Source: Microbacterium sp. No. 7 (GTDB lineage Bacteria > Actinomycetota > Actinomycetes > Actinomycetales > Microbacteriaceae). From it: a stretch of 64,000 nucleotides of DNA. Position 1 is the first letter of the stretch. Every line of letters begins with the position of its first letter. Below the pieces are notes generated by a model. It was not told the DNA's origin, did not search any database, and saw only the letters and a program-made list of their open reading frames with translations. Below, in pieces: positions 24,766 to 33,581 of this stretch. The DNA lies in assembly GCF_001314225.1 (NCBI RefSeq), contig NZ_CP012697.1:1612001-1676000 (forward strand), written 5' to 3'. The position numbers and the translations under genes are program-made.

Positions 24766-25811
24766 CCTCGTCCTCCTCGGGTGTGGCGCCGGCTCTCCCT
24801 GATGAGCAGCGCCAGCAGATAGACGCCGCCGATGCAGATCGTGACGGCACCGGTCGGCAGGGTCACGCCGGCGAACGCGTGCTGGGCGATCACGTCGGCG
24901 CCGAGCAGCAGCACCGACCCGGTCAGCGCCGCGCCGGCGAGGTCGCTCGAGGCGCCGCGTCCCGTGAGCCGCTGCGCGACCTGCGGGGCCGCGAGCGCGA
25001 CGAAGGCGATCGGCCCCGCCGCGGCGGTGACCGCCGCCGTCGCGGCGACGCCGAGCACCATGAGGGCGGCCCGCGTGCGCTCCAGCGGGATGCCGAGCAT
25101 CGCCGCGGCGTCGTCGCCGAGCTCCAGGCGGCGCATCCGCCGCTGCGCGGCCGGCGCGCACAGCAGCACCGCGAGGATCGCGAGCGCCGCGACCCCGAGC
25201 GTCCCCCAGTCCACCGCGGCGAGCGAGCCCGCGCCCCAGACGGCCGCGCGCAGTGCCAGGTCGACGTCGGCGCGCGTGCTGAACCAGGTGTTGAGCGAGC
25301 CGAGCAGGGCGCCCGTCGCGATGCCCACGATGATGAGCCGGAACCCCTGCACGCCCCGGCGGTAGGCGAGCAGGTAGACCGTGAGCGCCGTGAGGATGCC
25401 GCCGATGAGCGCGCCGGTCGTGTATCCGAGGTAGCTCGTCGCGCCGAGGAGCATCGCGACGACGACCCCCGTGTACGAGCCGGTGCTGAAGCCGATGACA
25501 TCGGGGCTGCCCAGCGGGTTCCGCGTGAGCGACTGGAAGACGCCTCCCGAGATGCCCAGCGCGGCGCCGAACAGCAGCGCGGCGGCCACGCGCGGCGCGC
25601 GCCACTCGACGACGACCTTGCGCACAGGCCCCTCGGCCCGCCCGAGCAGCGCCGCTACGACGTCGTCGCCGCCGACGTCGTAGCTGCCGAGCGTCATCGA
25701 CCACACCGCGAGCACGAGCGCGACCACGAGCAGGGCCGCCCACACGAGCAGCGAGCGGGCGGTCGTGCGCACCGACAGGCCGCCGGCGCGCAGGACGATC
25801 GCGGCGCTCAC
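24762..25811 (-). CDS. FecCD-family siderophore permease
   Basis: 349-residue inner-membrane permease with about nine to ten hydrophobic helices. Family motifs: LRWPR-like VEWRAPRVAAALLFGAALGI, GVFQSLTRNPLGSPDVIGFS, a cytoplasmic LGDDAAAMLGIPLERTR loop (the ATPase-coupling helix) and AGPIAFVALAAPQVAQRLTG. GTG start overlaps the upstream permease stop (GTGA). It pairs with the next gene as the heterodimeric channel. Confidence 0.93.
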   Translation of the reverse strand: MSAAIVLRAGGLSVRTTARSLLVWAALLVVALVLAVWSMTLGSYDVGGDDVVAALLGRAEGPVRKVVVEWRAPRVAAALLFGAALGISGGVFQSLTRNPLGSPDVIGFSTGSYTGVVVAMLLGATSYLGYTTGALIGGILTALTVYLLAYRRGVQGFRLIIVGIATGALLGSLNTWFSTRADVDLALRAAVWGAGSLAAVDWGTLGVAALAILAVLLCAPAAQRRMRRLELGDDAAAMLGIPLERTRAALMVLGVAATAAVTAAAGPIAFVALAAPQVAQRLTGRGASSDLAGAALTGSVLLLGADVIAQHAFAGVTLPTGAVTICIGGVYLLALLIRESRRHTRGGRG

Positions 25812-26854
25812 AGCGCCCGCGCCCGTCGGCCGCGCACGAGGGCGATGAGCACCGGCGCCCCGAGCAGCGGCAGGACCACGCCGACCTGCAGCTCGGCGGG
25901 GAAGACGACGAGCCGCGCGAGGATGTCGGACGCCAGCACGAGCACGGGGGCGAGCACGGCGGAGTACGCGGTGACCCACACCCAGTCGGGACCGGTGATC
26001 CAGCGCACGGCGTGCGGCACGACGAGCCCCACGAACAGCAGCGGGCCGGCCGCGGCGGTCGCGGCCCCGCACAGGAGCGTGACGGCGACCACGACGCCCG
26101 CGCGCGCGAGGCCCACCCGCAGCCCGACGGCACGGGCGGCGTCGTCGCCGAGCGCGATCGCGTTGAGCGGACGCACGCAGAACGCGGCCACGACCGCGCC
26201 CAGCACGATCGCCGGCAGGATCGCCTCGATCGTGCCGGCGGGACGGTCGGTGATCGTGCCCGCGCCCCAGAACCGCATGCGGTTGAAGGTGTCGACGTCG
26301 ATCAGCGCGAGCGTGTGCGAGAACCCCGTGAGCACGGCGGCGAAGGCGACGCCGACGAGGGTGAGGCGCACGGGGGAGCCCGATCCGCGACCCGTGCCGG
26401 CGGCGAGGTAGACGATCGCGGAGGCCGCGATCGCCCCGGCGAACGCGAACGGCAGGTACTCGTGGATGCTCGTGACGCCCAGGAACGCGACCGCCAGCGC
26501 GATCGCGAATCCCGCGCCGGCGTTGACGCCGAGGATGCCGGGGTCGGCGAGGGGATTGCGGGTGAGCGCCTGGATGAGGGCGCCCGAGACGCCGAGCGCG
26601 ACGCCCACGAGCACGCCCAGCACGGTGCGCCCGAGCCGCGCCTCGGTGACCGTGACCTGCGTCGCGGAGCCGTCGGGATCGGCGAAGGCGCGCCAGACGA
26701 CGTCGAGCGGCAGCATCGCCGAGCCGATCGCGATGCTCAGCAGCACGAGCGCGGCGAGCAGTGCCGCCGACAGCAGGATGCCGATCCAGCGGCGTCGCGA
26801 GCGATGCCGCCGCGGCGGCGCGGCGACGGTCGCGGGGATCGTCTGTGCGGTCAT
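25808..26854 (-). CDS. FecCD-family siderophore permease
   Basis: 348 residues; a basic N-terminal stretch (RRHRSRRRW) then multiple membrane helices. Motifs: VTVTEARLGRTVLGVLVGVA, GALIQALTRNPLADPGILG, coupling loop LGDDAARAVGLRVGLAR and AGPLLFVGLVVPHAVRWITG. ATG preceded by GAGGAG. It is the first gene of the permease-permease-ATPase operon; no iron box was seen in the 69 nt between it and the AraC gene, so it may be read through from the AraC promoter, where the DtxR-type box lies. Confidence 0.93.
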   Translation of the reverse strand: MTAQTIPATVAAPPRRHRSRRRWIGILLSAALLAALVLLSIAIGSAMLPLDVVWRAFADPDGSATQVTVTEARLGRTVLGVLVGVALGVSGALIQALTRNPLADPGILGVNAGAGFAIALAVAFLGVTSIHEYLPFAFAGAIAASAIVYLAAGTGRGSGSPVRLTLVGVAFAAVLTGFSHTLALIDVDTFNRMRFWGAGTITDRPAGTIEAILPAIVLGAVVAAFCVRPLNAIALGDDAARAVGLRVGLARAGVVVAVTLLCGAATAAAGPLLFVGLVVPHAVRWITGPDWVWVTAYSAVLAPVLVLASDILARLVVFPAELQVGVVLPLLGAPVLIALVRGRRARAL

Positions 26855-26923
26855 GTGCGCTCCTCTGAACGCCGACACGCTAACAGCAGTCGCGGGCCGC
26901 GACCGCTGCATCCGGCCTCGCGC

Positions 26924-27667
26924 TCATCCCCGTGCGAGCGCCGTTCGCGCGTCGCGGCTGAGCGCGTCGGCGGGCAGGCCGGTCTCGCGGCTGAGCGCCT
27001 TGAGCAGTCCCGTGCGCGTCGTGAAGCCCGACATCCGGGCGGCCGTCGACAGCTCCCCGCCGCCGAGGATGTGCGCGACCGCCGCGTTCAGACGGGCGCG
27101 CACGCGCCAGCGCGAGAACGGCAGCTCCGTCTCGGCGAGGAAGATGCGCTGCACCTGCCGCGTGCTCATCCGGTGACGGGCGGCGAGCTCGTCGAGCGGG
27201 AGCGGCAGACGCACGGCATCCCTCGCCAGCCGGCGCGCCGCCGGGTGCTCGGGGAAGACGACCGAGAAGTACGGGCGCGACACGCTCCGCAGCACCTCGC
27301 CCAGCGCACGGCGGAAGGGGACGACCTGCGCCGCGGTCTCTGGGGCGGCGACGAGCGCCGTCGTCATGACGTCGACGAGGGCCGGCACGACGCCCAGCGC
27401 CCGCACGGGCGACGGGGGCGTGACATGGTCCTCGAGCATGGGGCCCAGCACCATGCCGCCGTCGCGGATGCGCACGGCGTGCGGCACGTGCGGCTGCAGC
27501 CAGGCGGCCTCGTGGGCGCGCAGGGGGATGTCGATGCCGTCAACGGTGAGGATCGCCACGCCCGTGACGACGTAGACGAGATGCGGCACGTCGTGCTCGT
27601 GGGTGTCGTGGCCGAGGAAGCGGATCGAGTTCGCGGGAACGGTGCTTCCGAGTGCCGTGGCGCGCAC
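26924..27667 (-). CDS. AraC-family regulator beside siderophore uptake genes
   Basis: 247 residues. The N-terminal half is a cupin-like sensor (HDTHEHDVPHLVYVVTGVAI, AAWLQPHVPHAVRI); the C-terminal half holds two HTH motifs (LPLDELAARHRMSTRQVQRI and STAARMSGFTTRTGLLKALS). The GTG start follows GGAGGGA. It is divergent from the binding-protein gene and directly upstream of the permease operon on the same strand, the layout of ferric-siderophore-sensing AraC regulators. The ligand is inferred, not shown. Confidence 0.87.
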   Translation of the reverse strand: MRATALGSTVPANSIRFLGHDTHEHDVPHLVYVVTGVAILTVDGIDIPLRAHEAAWLQPHVPHAVRIRDGGMVLGPMLEDHVTPPSPVRALGVVPALVDVMTTALVAAPETAAQVVPFRRALGEVLRSVSRPYFSVVFPEHPAARRLARDAVRLPLPLDELAARHRMSTRQVQRIFLAETELPFSRWRVRARLNAAVAHILGGGELSTAARMSGFTTRTGLLKALSRETGLPADALSRDARTALARG

Positions 27668-27737
27668 GTTGTCTCCCTCCGAGGCATGTCGCGTCTGTCG
27701 CCGTCGATGTCGCCTCCGTGGCGATCCGGCGGTGTGG

Positions 27738-27756
27738 TGAGAATAGCCTCACCTTA
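27738..27756. promoter_or_regulatory. DtxR/IdeR-type iron box
   Basis: TGAGAATAGCCTCACCTTA, read on the minus strand TAAGGTGAGGCTATTCTCA, matches the DtxR consensus TWAGGTWAGSCTWACCTWA at about 14 of 19 positions. It lies between the divergent araC-type gene and the siderophore-binding-protein gene and can control both under iron sufficiency. Confidence 0.75.
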
Positions 27757-27840
27757 CCCCCCTTTGCGCGGCGGTCGCCCTGCTCCGTCCGTCGCGCTCG
27801 GGGGCGCCCGATCCGCAGCACTCCGATCAACGAGGTCCTC

Positions 27841-28854
27841 ATGTCCAGATTCACCCGCGCCCTCGCGGTCCTTCCGCTCGCCGCCGTCCTCGCGCTGGCG
27901 TCGTGCGCCGGCGAGACGACGCCGCGCACCGACGCGCCCGCCGCGTCGTCGTCGGAGAGCGCCGCCGCCGAGGCCACGACGCGCGTCGTCACGACCGACC
28001 AGGGCGAGGTCACGATCCCCGCGGACCCGCAGCGCGTCGTGCTGCTGAACTTCGCGCTCGCCGGCTACCTCTTCGACCTCGACGTGCCGGTCGTCGGCCT
28101 CACGCAGGAGGACTTCGACTACGAGGCGTCGTTCTCCGACTTCTGGGCCGACGACGCCGAGGCGCAGGGCACCGAGTTCATCTCGTGGAGCGGCGACGGC
28201 TTCGACCTCGAGGCGATCCTCGCGCTCGAGCCCGATCTCATCGTCGGGGGCGGGGTCGGCTTCCCGCTCATGCTCGCGACGCAGGCGTACGACGACCTGG
28301 GCGACATCGCGCCCACGGTCATCGTCAGCGGCACCAAGGCCACGTGGCAGGAGCAGTTCTCGTTCCTCGCGGGCGACGTCTTCGGCAAGGGCGAGGTCTA
28401 CGACGAGGCGCTCGCCGCCTACGAGAAGCGCGTCGACGAGGTCGCCGCGGCGATCACGCCGCCGCCCGCGCCGTCGGCGTTCCTGTCGATCCTGCCCGAC
28501 GGCCGCGTCTTCGTCGCCCGCGAGGACATGGGCCTGCCGGTCGTCTTCGCCTCGGTCGGGATCGAGGCCGCACCCCTGTGGGCGACGGGCGACTACGAGC
28601 CGTACACCCCCGGCGGGGACTCGTTCGAGCTGTCCACGGAGCAGGTCGGCCAGGTCGTCACGCAGCCGTCGGTGTTCATCACCGGCTTCAACACCGACAT
28701 CGGCGACATCGACGCGCTCTCGCAGAACCCCGTGCTCGCCGCGCTGCCGTCGTTCCAGAGCGGCGACGCCCACGTGCTGCCCTACTGGGTGGCCCGCGGC
28801 GACTACGACGAGGCGCTCGCGCTGCTCGACATCATCGAGGAGCTGTTCGGCTGA
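27841..28854 (+). CDS. Siderophore-binding lipoprotein (ABC transporter)
   Basis: 337 residues. Type II signal peptide with lipobox LALASC (Cys22), then a Ser/Ala/Thr-rich linker and a class III binding-protein fold of the FepB/FhuD kind: VTTDQGEVTIPADPQRVVLL, ALEPDLIVGGG, the long connecting helix, and DIIEELFG at the end. It is divergent from AraC, shares the DtxR-type box, and is followed 1 nt later by the siderophore-interacting protein gene. It would deliver the ferri-siderophore to the two FecCD permeases. Confidence 0.92.
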   Translation: MSRFTRALAVLPLAAVLALASCAGETTPRTDAPAASSSESAAAEATTRVVTTDQGEVTIPADPQRVVLLNFALAGYLFDLDVPVVGLTQEDFDYEASFSDFWADDAEAQGTEFISWSGDGFDLEAILALEPDLIVGGGVGFPLMLATQAYDDLGDIAPTVIVSGTKATWQEQFSFLAGDVFGKGEVYDEALAAYEKRVDEVAAAITPPPAPSAFLSILPDGRVFVAREDMGLPVVFASVGIEAAPLWATGDYEPYTPGGDSFELSTEQVGQVVTQPSVFITGFNTDIGDIDALSQNPVLAALPSFQSGDAHVLPYWVARGDYDEALALLDIIEELFG

Positions 28855-28855
28855 C

Positions 28856-30634
28856 ATGGCACCGCGCGCATTCACCTCGCATCCGCTGGTCGTGCGCCGC
28901 GTCACGGTGCGCCGCATCGAGGAGGTCACTCCCCGCATGCGGCGCATCGTCGTGGGCGGCGAGGCGCTGGGCGACACGGTCGTCGACGGCCATCCGCACC
29001 GCGCGTTCGCCGCGCCGGGCTTCGACGACCACGTGAAGCTCGTCTTCGCGAACGACGGCGACCTGGAGGCGGCGCTGCCGCTGCAGCTTCCGCACGGCAT
29101 CGAGTGGACCTCGACCGACAACCGCGTCACGCGCGACTACACCCCCCGCTGGATCGATGCGGACGCCGGCGAGATCGCACTCGACTTCGTGCTGCACGGC
29201 GACGGCCCCGCGGCATCCTGGGCGCAGGCCGCCGCGGTCGGCGACGCGCTCGCGTTCGTGGGCCCGAAGTCGTCGGTGCGTCTGCCGGGCGACATCGACT
29301 GGATCGTGCTCATCGCCGACGAGACGGGCCTGCCCGCGGTCGGCCGCTTCCTCGACGAGCGCCCCGTCGACGCGCCCGCGCACGTCGTGCTGCTCGTCGA
29401 GGACGAGAGCGGGGCGCAGCAGCTGACGCTGCGCGACGGCGACACGGTCGCGTGGCACGTCGCCGCCGCGGGCGACGCGGCGGCGGTCGAGGCCGCCGTG
29501 CGCGCACTGCCGCTGCCGGAGGAGGGGAGCGGCTACGTCTGGGCGGCCGCCGAGAGCCGTGCCCTCCTTCCGGTGCGCCGCTACCTGCAGCGCGAGCGCG
29601 GACTCGCCAAGGACCGGCTCAACATCACGGGCTACTGGCACGTCGACGTCACGCAGGAGGGCGAGGCCGTCGTCGCCGACGACGCGCCGCCGCCCCTGCA
29701 GCCGCCGGCGTCTCCCGTGCCGTGGCTCGTGACCCGCGCCGCCGTGCAGCTCGGCATGATCGACGCTCTCGCCGACGGCGCGGTCGCGCGGGACGCGCTC
29801 GCGGCGCGGCTCGGCGTCGGCGAGGGCGCCCTGGCCGCGCTGCTGCCGGTGCTCGTCTCGTCGGAGATCGTCGCGGTCGACGGCGACGATCTCCGGCTCG
29901 GCAGGATGGGCGACGAGCTGCTCGACGAGCACCACCGCGAGGAGTTCGACGGGCTCGAGGCCGACGCCGTGCTCGCCCTCGCCGAGCTGGCGCCCGCGGC
30001 CCGCGCCGGCGTGTCGCCGTGGCGGAGCGCGCACGGGGAGACCCTCGCCGAGCAGGCGCGCGCCCGCGGCGCGCACGTCGACGAGCTCGTCGAGAACGCG
30101 GGCCGCCTCGCCTACCTGCTCGACGGGCTCGCGGCGCACGAGATGTGGGAACGGGTCTCGAGCGTGCTCGTCGCGGGCCCGGGAGCGCCCGCGGTCGTCG
30201 GCGCGCTGGAGGACGCCGGCCGCTCCGGCATCGCGATCGCCGTGCACGAGCACGGGCGCGTGAGGGAGGCGCTGCGCGACGAGGTCGAGCGGCCCGGCGG
30301 CCTGTCGTGGGGAGCCGCGCCCGCCGACGTCGCCGTGCTCGCCCTCGCCCTCGCGCACCGCACCGACGCCGAGGCCGTGGCGCTGCTCGGCGAGGTCGCC
30401 GCGTGCACGCGCCGGGCCCTCGTGATCGAGTCGAGCAGGCCCGACGCGCTGAGCGCCGACGCCGACGCGCACGGTGCGGTCGTCTACGCGATGACCGGCG
30501 CGCCGTTCCGCACGAGCGATGCGCTCGCGGCGCTCGCGGCGGATGCCGGATGGCGGCGCGAGCAGTCGATCCCGCTCGGATGGGGCGTCGAGGTCACGGT
30601 GCTGGTGAGAGACACGGTGCTGGTGAGCGACTGA
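28856..30634 (+). CDS. Siderophore-interacting flavin reductase fused to a methyltransferase-like domain
   Basis: 592 residues. Residues 1-275 are a ViuB/SIP-type ferric-siderophore reductase: RRVTVRRIEEVTPRMRRIVV, the FAD motif RDYTPRWIDADAGEIALDFV with LHGDGPAASWA, and YVWAAAESRALLPVRRYL then ITGYW. A Pro-rich linker leads to residues about 295-592 that look like an O-methyltransferase: a winged-helix dimerisation half (AAVQLGMIDALADGAVARDA, ARLGVGEGALAALLPVLVSS) and a Rossmann-like half. The expected SAM loop DxGxGxG reads VLVAGPGAPAVVGALEDAG and lacks the usual acidic residues, so this half may be inactive or bind something else. Iron release from imported siderophore is the expected role. 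Confidence 0.85.
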   Translation: MAPRAFTSHPLVVRRVTVRRIEEVTPRMRRIVVGGEALGDTVVDGHPHRAFAAPGFDDHVKLVFANDGDLEAALPLQLPHGIEWTSTDNRVTRDYTPRWIDADAGEIALDFVLHGDGPAASWAQAAAVGDALAFVGPKSSVRLPGDIDWIVLIADETGLPAVGRFLDERPVDAPAHVVLLVEDESGAQQLTLRDGDTVAWHVAAAGDAAAVEAAVRALPLPEEGSGYVWAAAESRALLPVRRYLQRERGLAKDRLNITGYWHVDVTQEGEAVVADDAPPPLQPPASPVPWLVTRAAVQLGMIDALADGAVARDALAARLGVGEGALAALLPVLVSSEIVAVDGDDLRLGRMGDELLDEHHREEFDGLEADAVLALAELAPAARAGVSPWRSAHGETLAEQARARGAHVDELVENAGRLAYLLDGLAAHEMWERVSSVLVAGPGAPAVVGALEDAGRSGIAIAVHEHGRVREALRDEVERPGGLSWGAAPADVAVLALALAHRTDAEAVALLGEVAACTRRALVIESSRPDALSADADAHGAVVYAMTGAPFRTSDALAALAADAGWRREQSIPLGWGVEVTVLVRDTVLVSD

Positions 30635-30654
30635 GCCCGCGCGGGAGAGATCCC

Positions 30655-30677
30655 GGGCCGCGCGGGCCGCGCGGCCC
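30655..30677. terminator. Perfect GC palindrome between converging genes
   Basis: Two 11-bp arms (GGGCCGCGCGG and its complement) around a single central base. It lies 20 nt after the siderophore reductase stop and touches the stop codon of the opposing YdeI-like gene, so it can terminate both. Confidence 0.7.
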
Positions 30678-31246
30678 TACGGCGCCTCGCCGCGCTGCAG
30701 CGCCGCGACGAGACGCGCGATGCGCGCCGCGCGGGTCTTGTCGGTCGCGGCGGTGACGACGCGGTGCAGCACGGCGTAGCGGCCCTGCGCGTTGAGGCCG
30801 GCGAACACCTCGGCGGCGGGCGGATGCGCGTCGAGCGCCGCGCGCAGGTCGGCCGGCGTCTCGATCGTCGCGGAGCCCGCGTAGGCGCGGTCCCACCGCC
30901 CGTCGCCGCGGGCGCGCTCGACCTCGGCGAGCCCGCGCGGCCGCAGCCGGCCCTCCTCGGCGAGGCGGGCGATGTGCCCGACGTTGCGCGCCGACCACAT
31001 GCTGCGGGCGCGCCGCGGCGTGAACCGCTGGCGGTAGGTCCGCTCGTCGATGCTCTTGCTCTGGCCGTCGATCCAGCCGCTGCACAGCGCCTCGTCGAGG
31101 GCCTGCGCGTACGAGAGCGAGGTCGGCTCCGTGACGCCCTTCTTCGCGAGCAGCAGCCACACGCCGTCGGGCTCGTGCTCGTGCTCGTCGAGCCATGCGC
31201 GCCACGCGGCGGCATCCGCTACGACGAGGATCTCCGGTTCGGTCAC
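30677..31246 (-). CDS. YdeI/OmpD-associated-family protein
   Basis: 189 residues. Signature segments of the YdeI family are visible: DGVWLLLAKKG, LSYAQALDEALCSGWIDGQS, RQRFTPRRARSMWSARNVGH and a C-terminal FAGLNAQGRYAVLHRVVTA. Family members are cytoplasmic and linked to stress or antimicrobial-peptide tolerance in other bacteria; the biochemical activity is not known to me. GTG at 31246 is taken as start; a GTG at 31264 would add six residues. Confidence 0.8.
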   Translation of the reverse strand: MTEPEILVVADAAAWRAWLDEHEHEPDGVWLLLAKKGVTEPTSLSYAQALDEALCSGWIDGQSKSIDERTYRQRFTPRRARSMWSARNVGHIARLAEEGRLRPRGLAEVERARGDGRWDRAYAGSATIETPADLRAALDAHPPAAEVFAGLNAQGRYAVLHRVVTAATDKTRAARIARLVAALQRGEAP

Positions 31247-31308
31247 GATCCGATCCTGCCGCACGCCCCCGACATCCGCGAGGGAGAGGCTGGCGCCCGC
31301 GCGACGGC

Positions 31309-31314
31309 TACCCT
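31309..31314 (+). promoter_or_regulatory. -10 element TACCCT for the ABC-F gene
   Basis: TACCCT ends 9 nt before the ATG. A GGGAGG also lies in the gap, so either a leaderless start or a very short leader is possible. Confidence 0.45.
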
Positions 31315-31323
31315 GGGAGGGAC

Positions 31324-33117
31324 ATGGCGCATCTTCTCGGGGCCGAAGCCCTGCACCTCGAATTCCCCACCAAGGTCGTCTTCGACGGCGTCTCGCTCGG
31401 CGTCGACGAGGGCGATCGCATCGGCATCGTCGGCCGCAACGGCGACGGCAAGTCGAGCCTGCTCTCGATGCTCGCGGGGCGGCAGGAGCCCGACGCGGGC
31501 CGCGTGACTGTGCGCGGCGGCGTGCGCGTCGGCATGCTCGACCAGGCCGACGTGCTCGCCGACGACGACACCGTCGGGCACGCCGTCGTCGGCGACCGCC
31601 CGGAGCACGAGTGGGCGGGGGATGCCGGGGTGCGCGACGTGCTCGCCGGTCTCGTGGCCGACCTCGACTGGGATGCCGCGATCGGCTCGCTCTCGGGCGG
31701 TCAGCGTCGCCGCGTCGCGCTCGCGCGCCTGCTCGCGGGCGACTGGGACGTGCTCGCCCTCGACGAGCCGACGAACCACCTCGACGTCGAGGCGATCTCG
31801 TGGCTCGCGCAGCATCTGAAGCGCCGCTGGCCCGCGAACGCGGGGGCGCTGCTCGTCGTGACGCACGACCGTTGGTTCCTCGACGAGGTGTGCACGCGCA
31901 CGTGGGAGGTGCACGACCGCATCGTCGAGCCGTTCGAGGGCGGCTACGCCGCCTACATCCTGCAGCGCGTCGAGCGCGACCGGCAGGCCGCCGCGATCGA
32001 GGCGCGGCGGCAGAACCTCGCGCGCAAGGAGCTCGCCTGGCTGCGCCGCGGGGCGCCCGCGCGCACGTCGAAGCCGCGCTTCCGCATCGACGCGGCGAAC
32101 GCGCTCATCGCCGACGTGCCCGAGATCCGCAACGCGACCGAGCTGCGGTCGCTCGCCGTCGCCCGCCTCGGCAAGGACGTCGTCGACCTCGTGGACGCCG
32201 GCGTCTCCTACGGCGACCGCGAGGTGCTGCGCGGCGTCGAGTGGCGCATCGCGCCGGGGGAGCGCACCGGCATCCTCGGCGTCAACGGCGCCGGCAAGTC
32301 GACGCTGCTGGGGCTCGTGGCGGGCACCGTCGAGCCCACCGCCGGACGCGTCAAGCGCGGCAAGACGGTCAAGGTCGCGACGCTCACGCAGCGGATGGAC
32401 GAGCTCACGCCGCACCTCGACGACCCCGTGCGGGTCGTGATCTCACGGCTGCGCACGACCTACACGTTCGGGAGCGGGTCGAAGGCGCAGGAGCTGACGC
32501 CCGGTCAGCTGCTGGAGCGCATGGGCTTCTCGTCGGCGCAGCTGTCGACGCCCGTCAAGGACCTCTCGGGCGGGCAGAAGCGGCGCCTGCAGCTGCTGCT
32601 CATCCTGCTCGACCAGCCCAACGTGCTCATCCTCGACGAGCCGACGAACGACCTCGACACCGACATGCTGGCGGCGATCGAGGATCTGCTGGACTCGTGG
32701 GCGGGGACGCTGCTGGTGGTCTCGCACGACCGGTATTTCATGGAGCGGGTGACCGATCAGCAGTACGCGGTGCTGGACGGGCGGCTGCGGCACCTGCCGG
32801 GCGGGGTGGACGAGTACCTGAGGCTGCGGGCGGCGTCGGGTGCTGCGCCGTCGTCATCGGTGAAGGCTGCTGATCAGAAGCCGTCTTCCACGCTTTCCGG
32901 CGCCGAGCAGCGTGCTGCGGAGAAGGAGCTCGCCTCCCTGGAGCGCCGCATCGAGAAGCTGCAGCAGCAGGCAGCGGATGCCCGCGCGAGGCTCGCCGAT
33001 CTGGACCAGTCCGACTACGAGCTGCTCGGCGCGGAGATGGCGAAGATCACGGCGCTGGAGGACGAGGCGGCCGGTCTCGAAGAGCGGTGGCTGGAGCTGT
33101 CCGAGCTCGTGGAGTAG
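31324..33117 (+). CDS. ABC-F family ATPase
   Basis: 597-residue soluble protein with two ABC domains and no membrane helices. Domain 1: GRNGDGKSSLLSML, SLSGGQRRRVALARLL, ALDEPTNHLDVEAI. A charged linker (about residues 210-270) follows. Domain 2: GVNGAGKSTLLGL, DLSGGQKRRLQLLLILL, LILDEPTNDLDTDML. The C-terminus is a coiled coil (ELASLERRIEKLQQQAADAR). The pattern matches Uup/EttA-type ribosome-associated ATPases rather than transporters. Its last 71 nt overlap the convergent HxlR gene. Confidence 0.9.
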   Translation: MAHLLGAEALHLEFPTKVVFDGVSLGVDEGDRIGIVGRNGDGKSSLLSMLAGRQEPDAGRVTVRGGVRVGMLDQADVLADDDTVGHAVVGDRPEHEWAGDAGVRDVLAGLVADLDWDAAIGSLSGGQRRRVALARLLAGDWDVLALDEPTNHLDVEAISWLAQHLKRRWPANAGALLVVTHDRWFLDEVCTRTWEVHDRIVEPFEGGYAAYILQRVERDRQAAAIEARRQNLARKELAWLRRGAPARTSKPRFRIDAANALIADVPEIRNATELRSLAVARLGKDVVDLVDAGVSYGDREVLRGVEWRIAPGERTGILGVNGAGKSTLLGLVAGTVEPTAGRVKRGKTVKVATLTQRMDELTPHLDDPVRVVISRLRTTYTFGSGSKAQELTPGQLLERMGFSSAQLSTPVKDLSGGQKRRLQLLLILLDQPNVLILDEPTNDLDTDMLAAIEDLLDSWAGTLLVVSHDRYFMERVTDQQYAVLDGRLRHLPGGVDEYLRLRAASGAAPSSSVKAADQKPSSTLSGAEQRAAEKELASLERRIEKLQQQAADARARLADLDQSDYELLGAEMAKITALEDEAAGLEERWLELSELVE

Positions 33118-33580
33118 CCCGGGGAACGCGCACGAACCGCACGTCCTCGGGCGCGACCGCGCGCCCGTCCGCGTCGACGAGCTCGGCGTGCACGCGCACC
33201 TGGCGGTCGGCGGTGACGGGAACCACGCGCAGCTCGGGGTCTTGCGGAACGTGGGCGTGCCCCCACTGCTGCATCGCCACCAGCACCGTCTTGAGCTCTT
33301 CCCCCGCGGGGGTGAGCTCGTACGCGTCGCGGGTGCGCTGACCCGGCTCCCGGTAGGGGGTCTTCGCCATCACGCCGTGCGCGACGAGCGACGCCAGCCG
33401 CGCGGACAGGACGTCGGAGGCGATGCCGAGCGCATCGCGGAACTGCGCGAACGTCCGCGCTCCCAGCAGGGCCTCGCGCACCAGCAGAAAACTCCACGTG
33501 TCGGTCAGGACGCCGAGGCTGCGGACGATCGCGCACGGGTTCTCGAGCGCCTGGGCGAGGGTCGGCGACGGGCGAGGCAT
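33047..33580 (-). CDS. HxlR-family transcriptional regulator
   Basis: 177 residues. The N-terminal winged helix is clear: NPCAIVRSLGVLTDTWSFLL, TFAQFRDALGIASDVLSARL, LVAHGVMAKTPYREPGQR and YELTPAGEELKTVLVAMQQW. The C-terminal 60 residues resemble the extension found in some actinobacterial members. It starts 1 nt after the old-yellow-enzyme stop, so it is the second gene of that operon and probably controls it. Its 3' end overlaps the ABC-F gene on the other strand. Confidence 0.85.
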   Translation of the reverse strand: MPRPSPTLAQALENPCAIVRSLGVLTDTWSFLLVREALLGARTFAQFRDALGIASDVLSARLASLVAHGVMAKTPYREPGQRTRDAYELTPAGEELKTVLVAMQQWGHAHVPQDPELRVVPVTADRQVRVHAELVDADGRAVAPEDVRFVRVPRATPRARTAPATALRDRPPRPPAP

Positions 33581-33581
33581 C

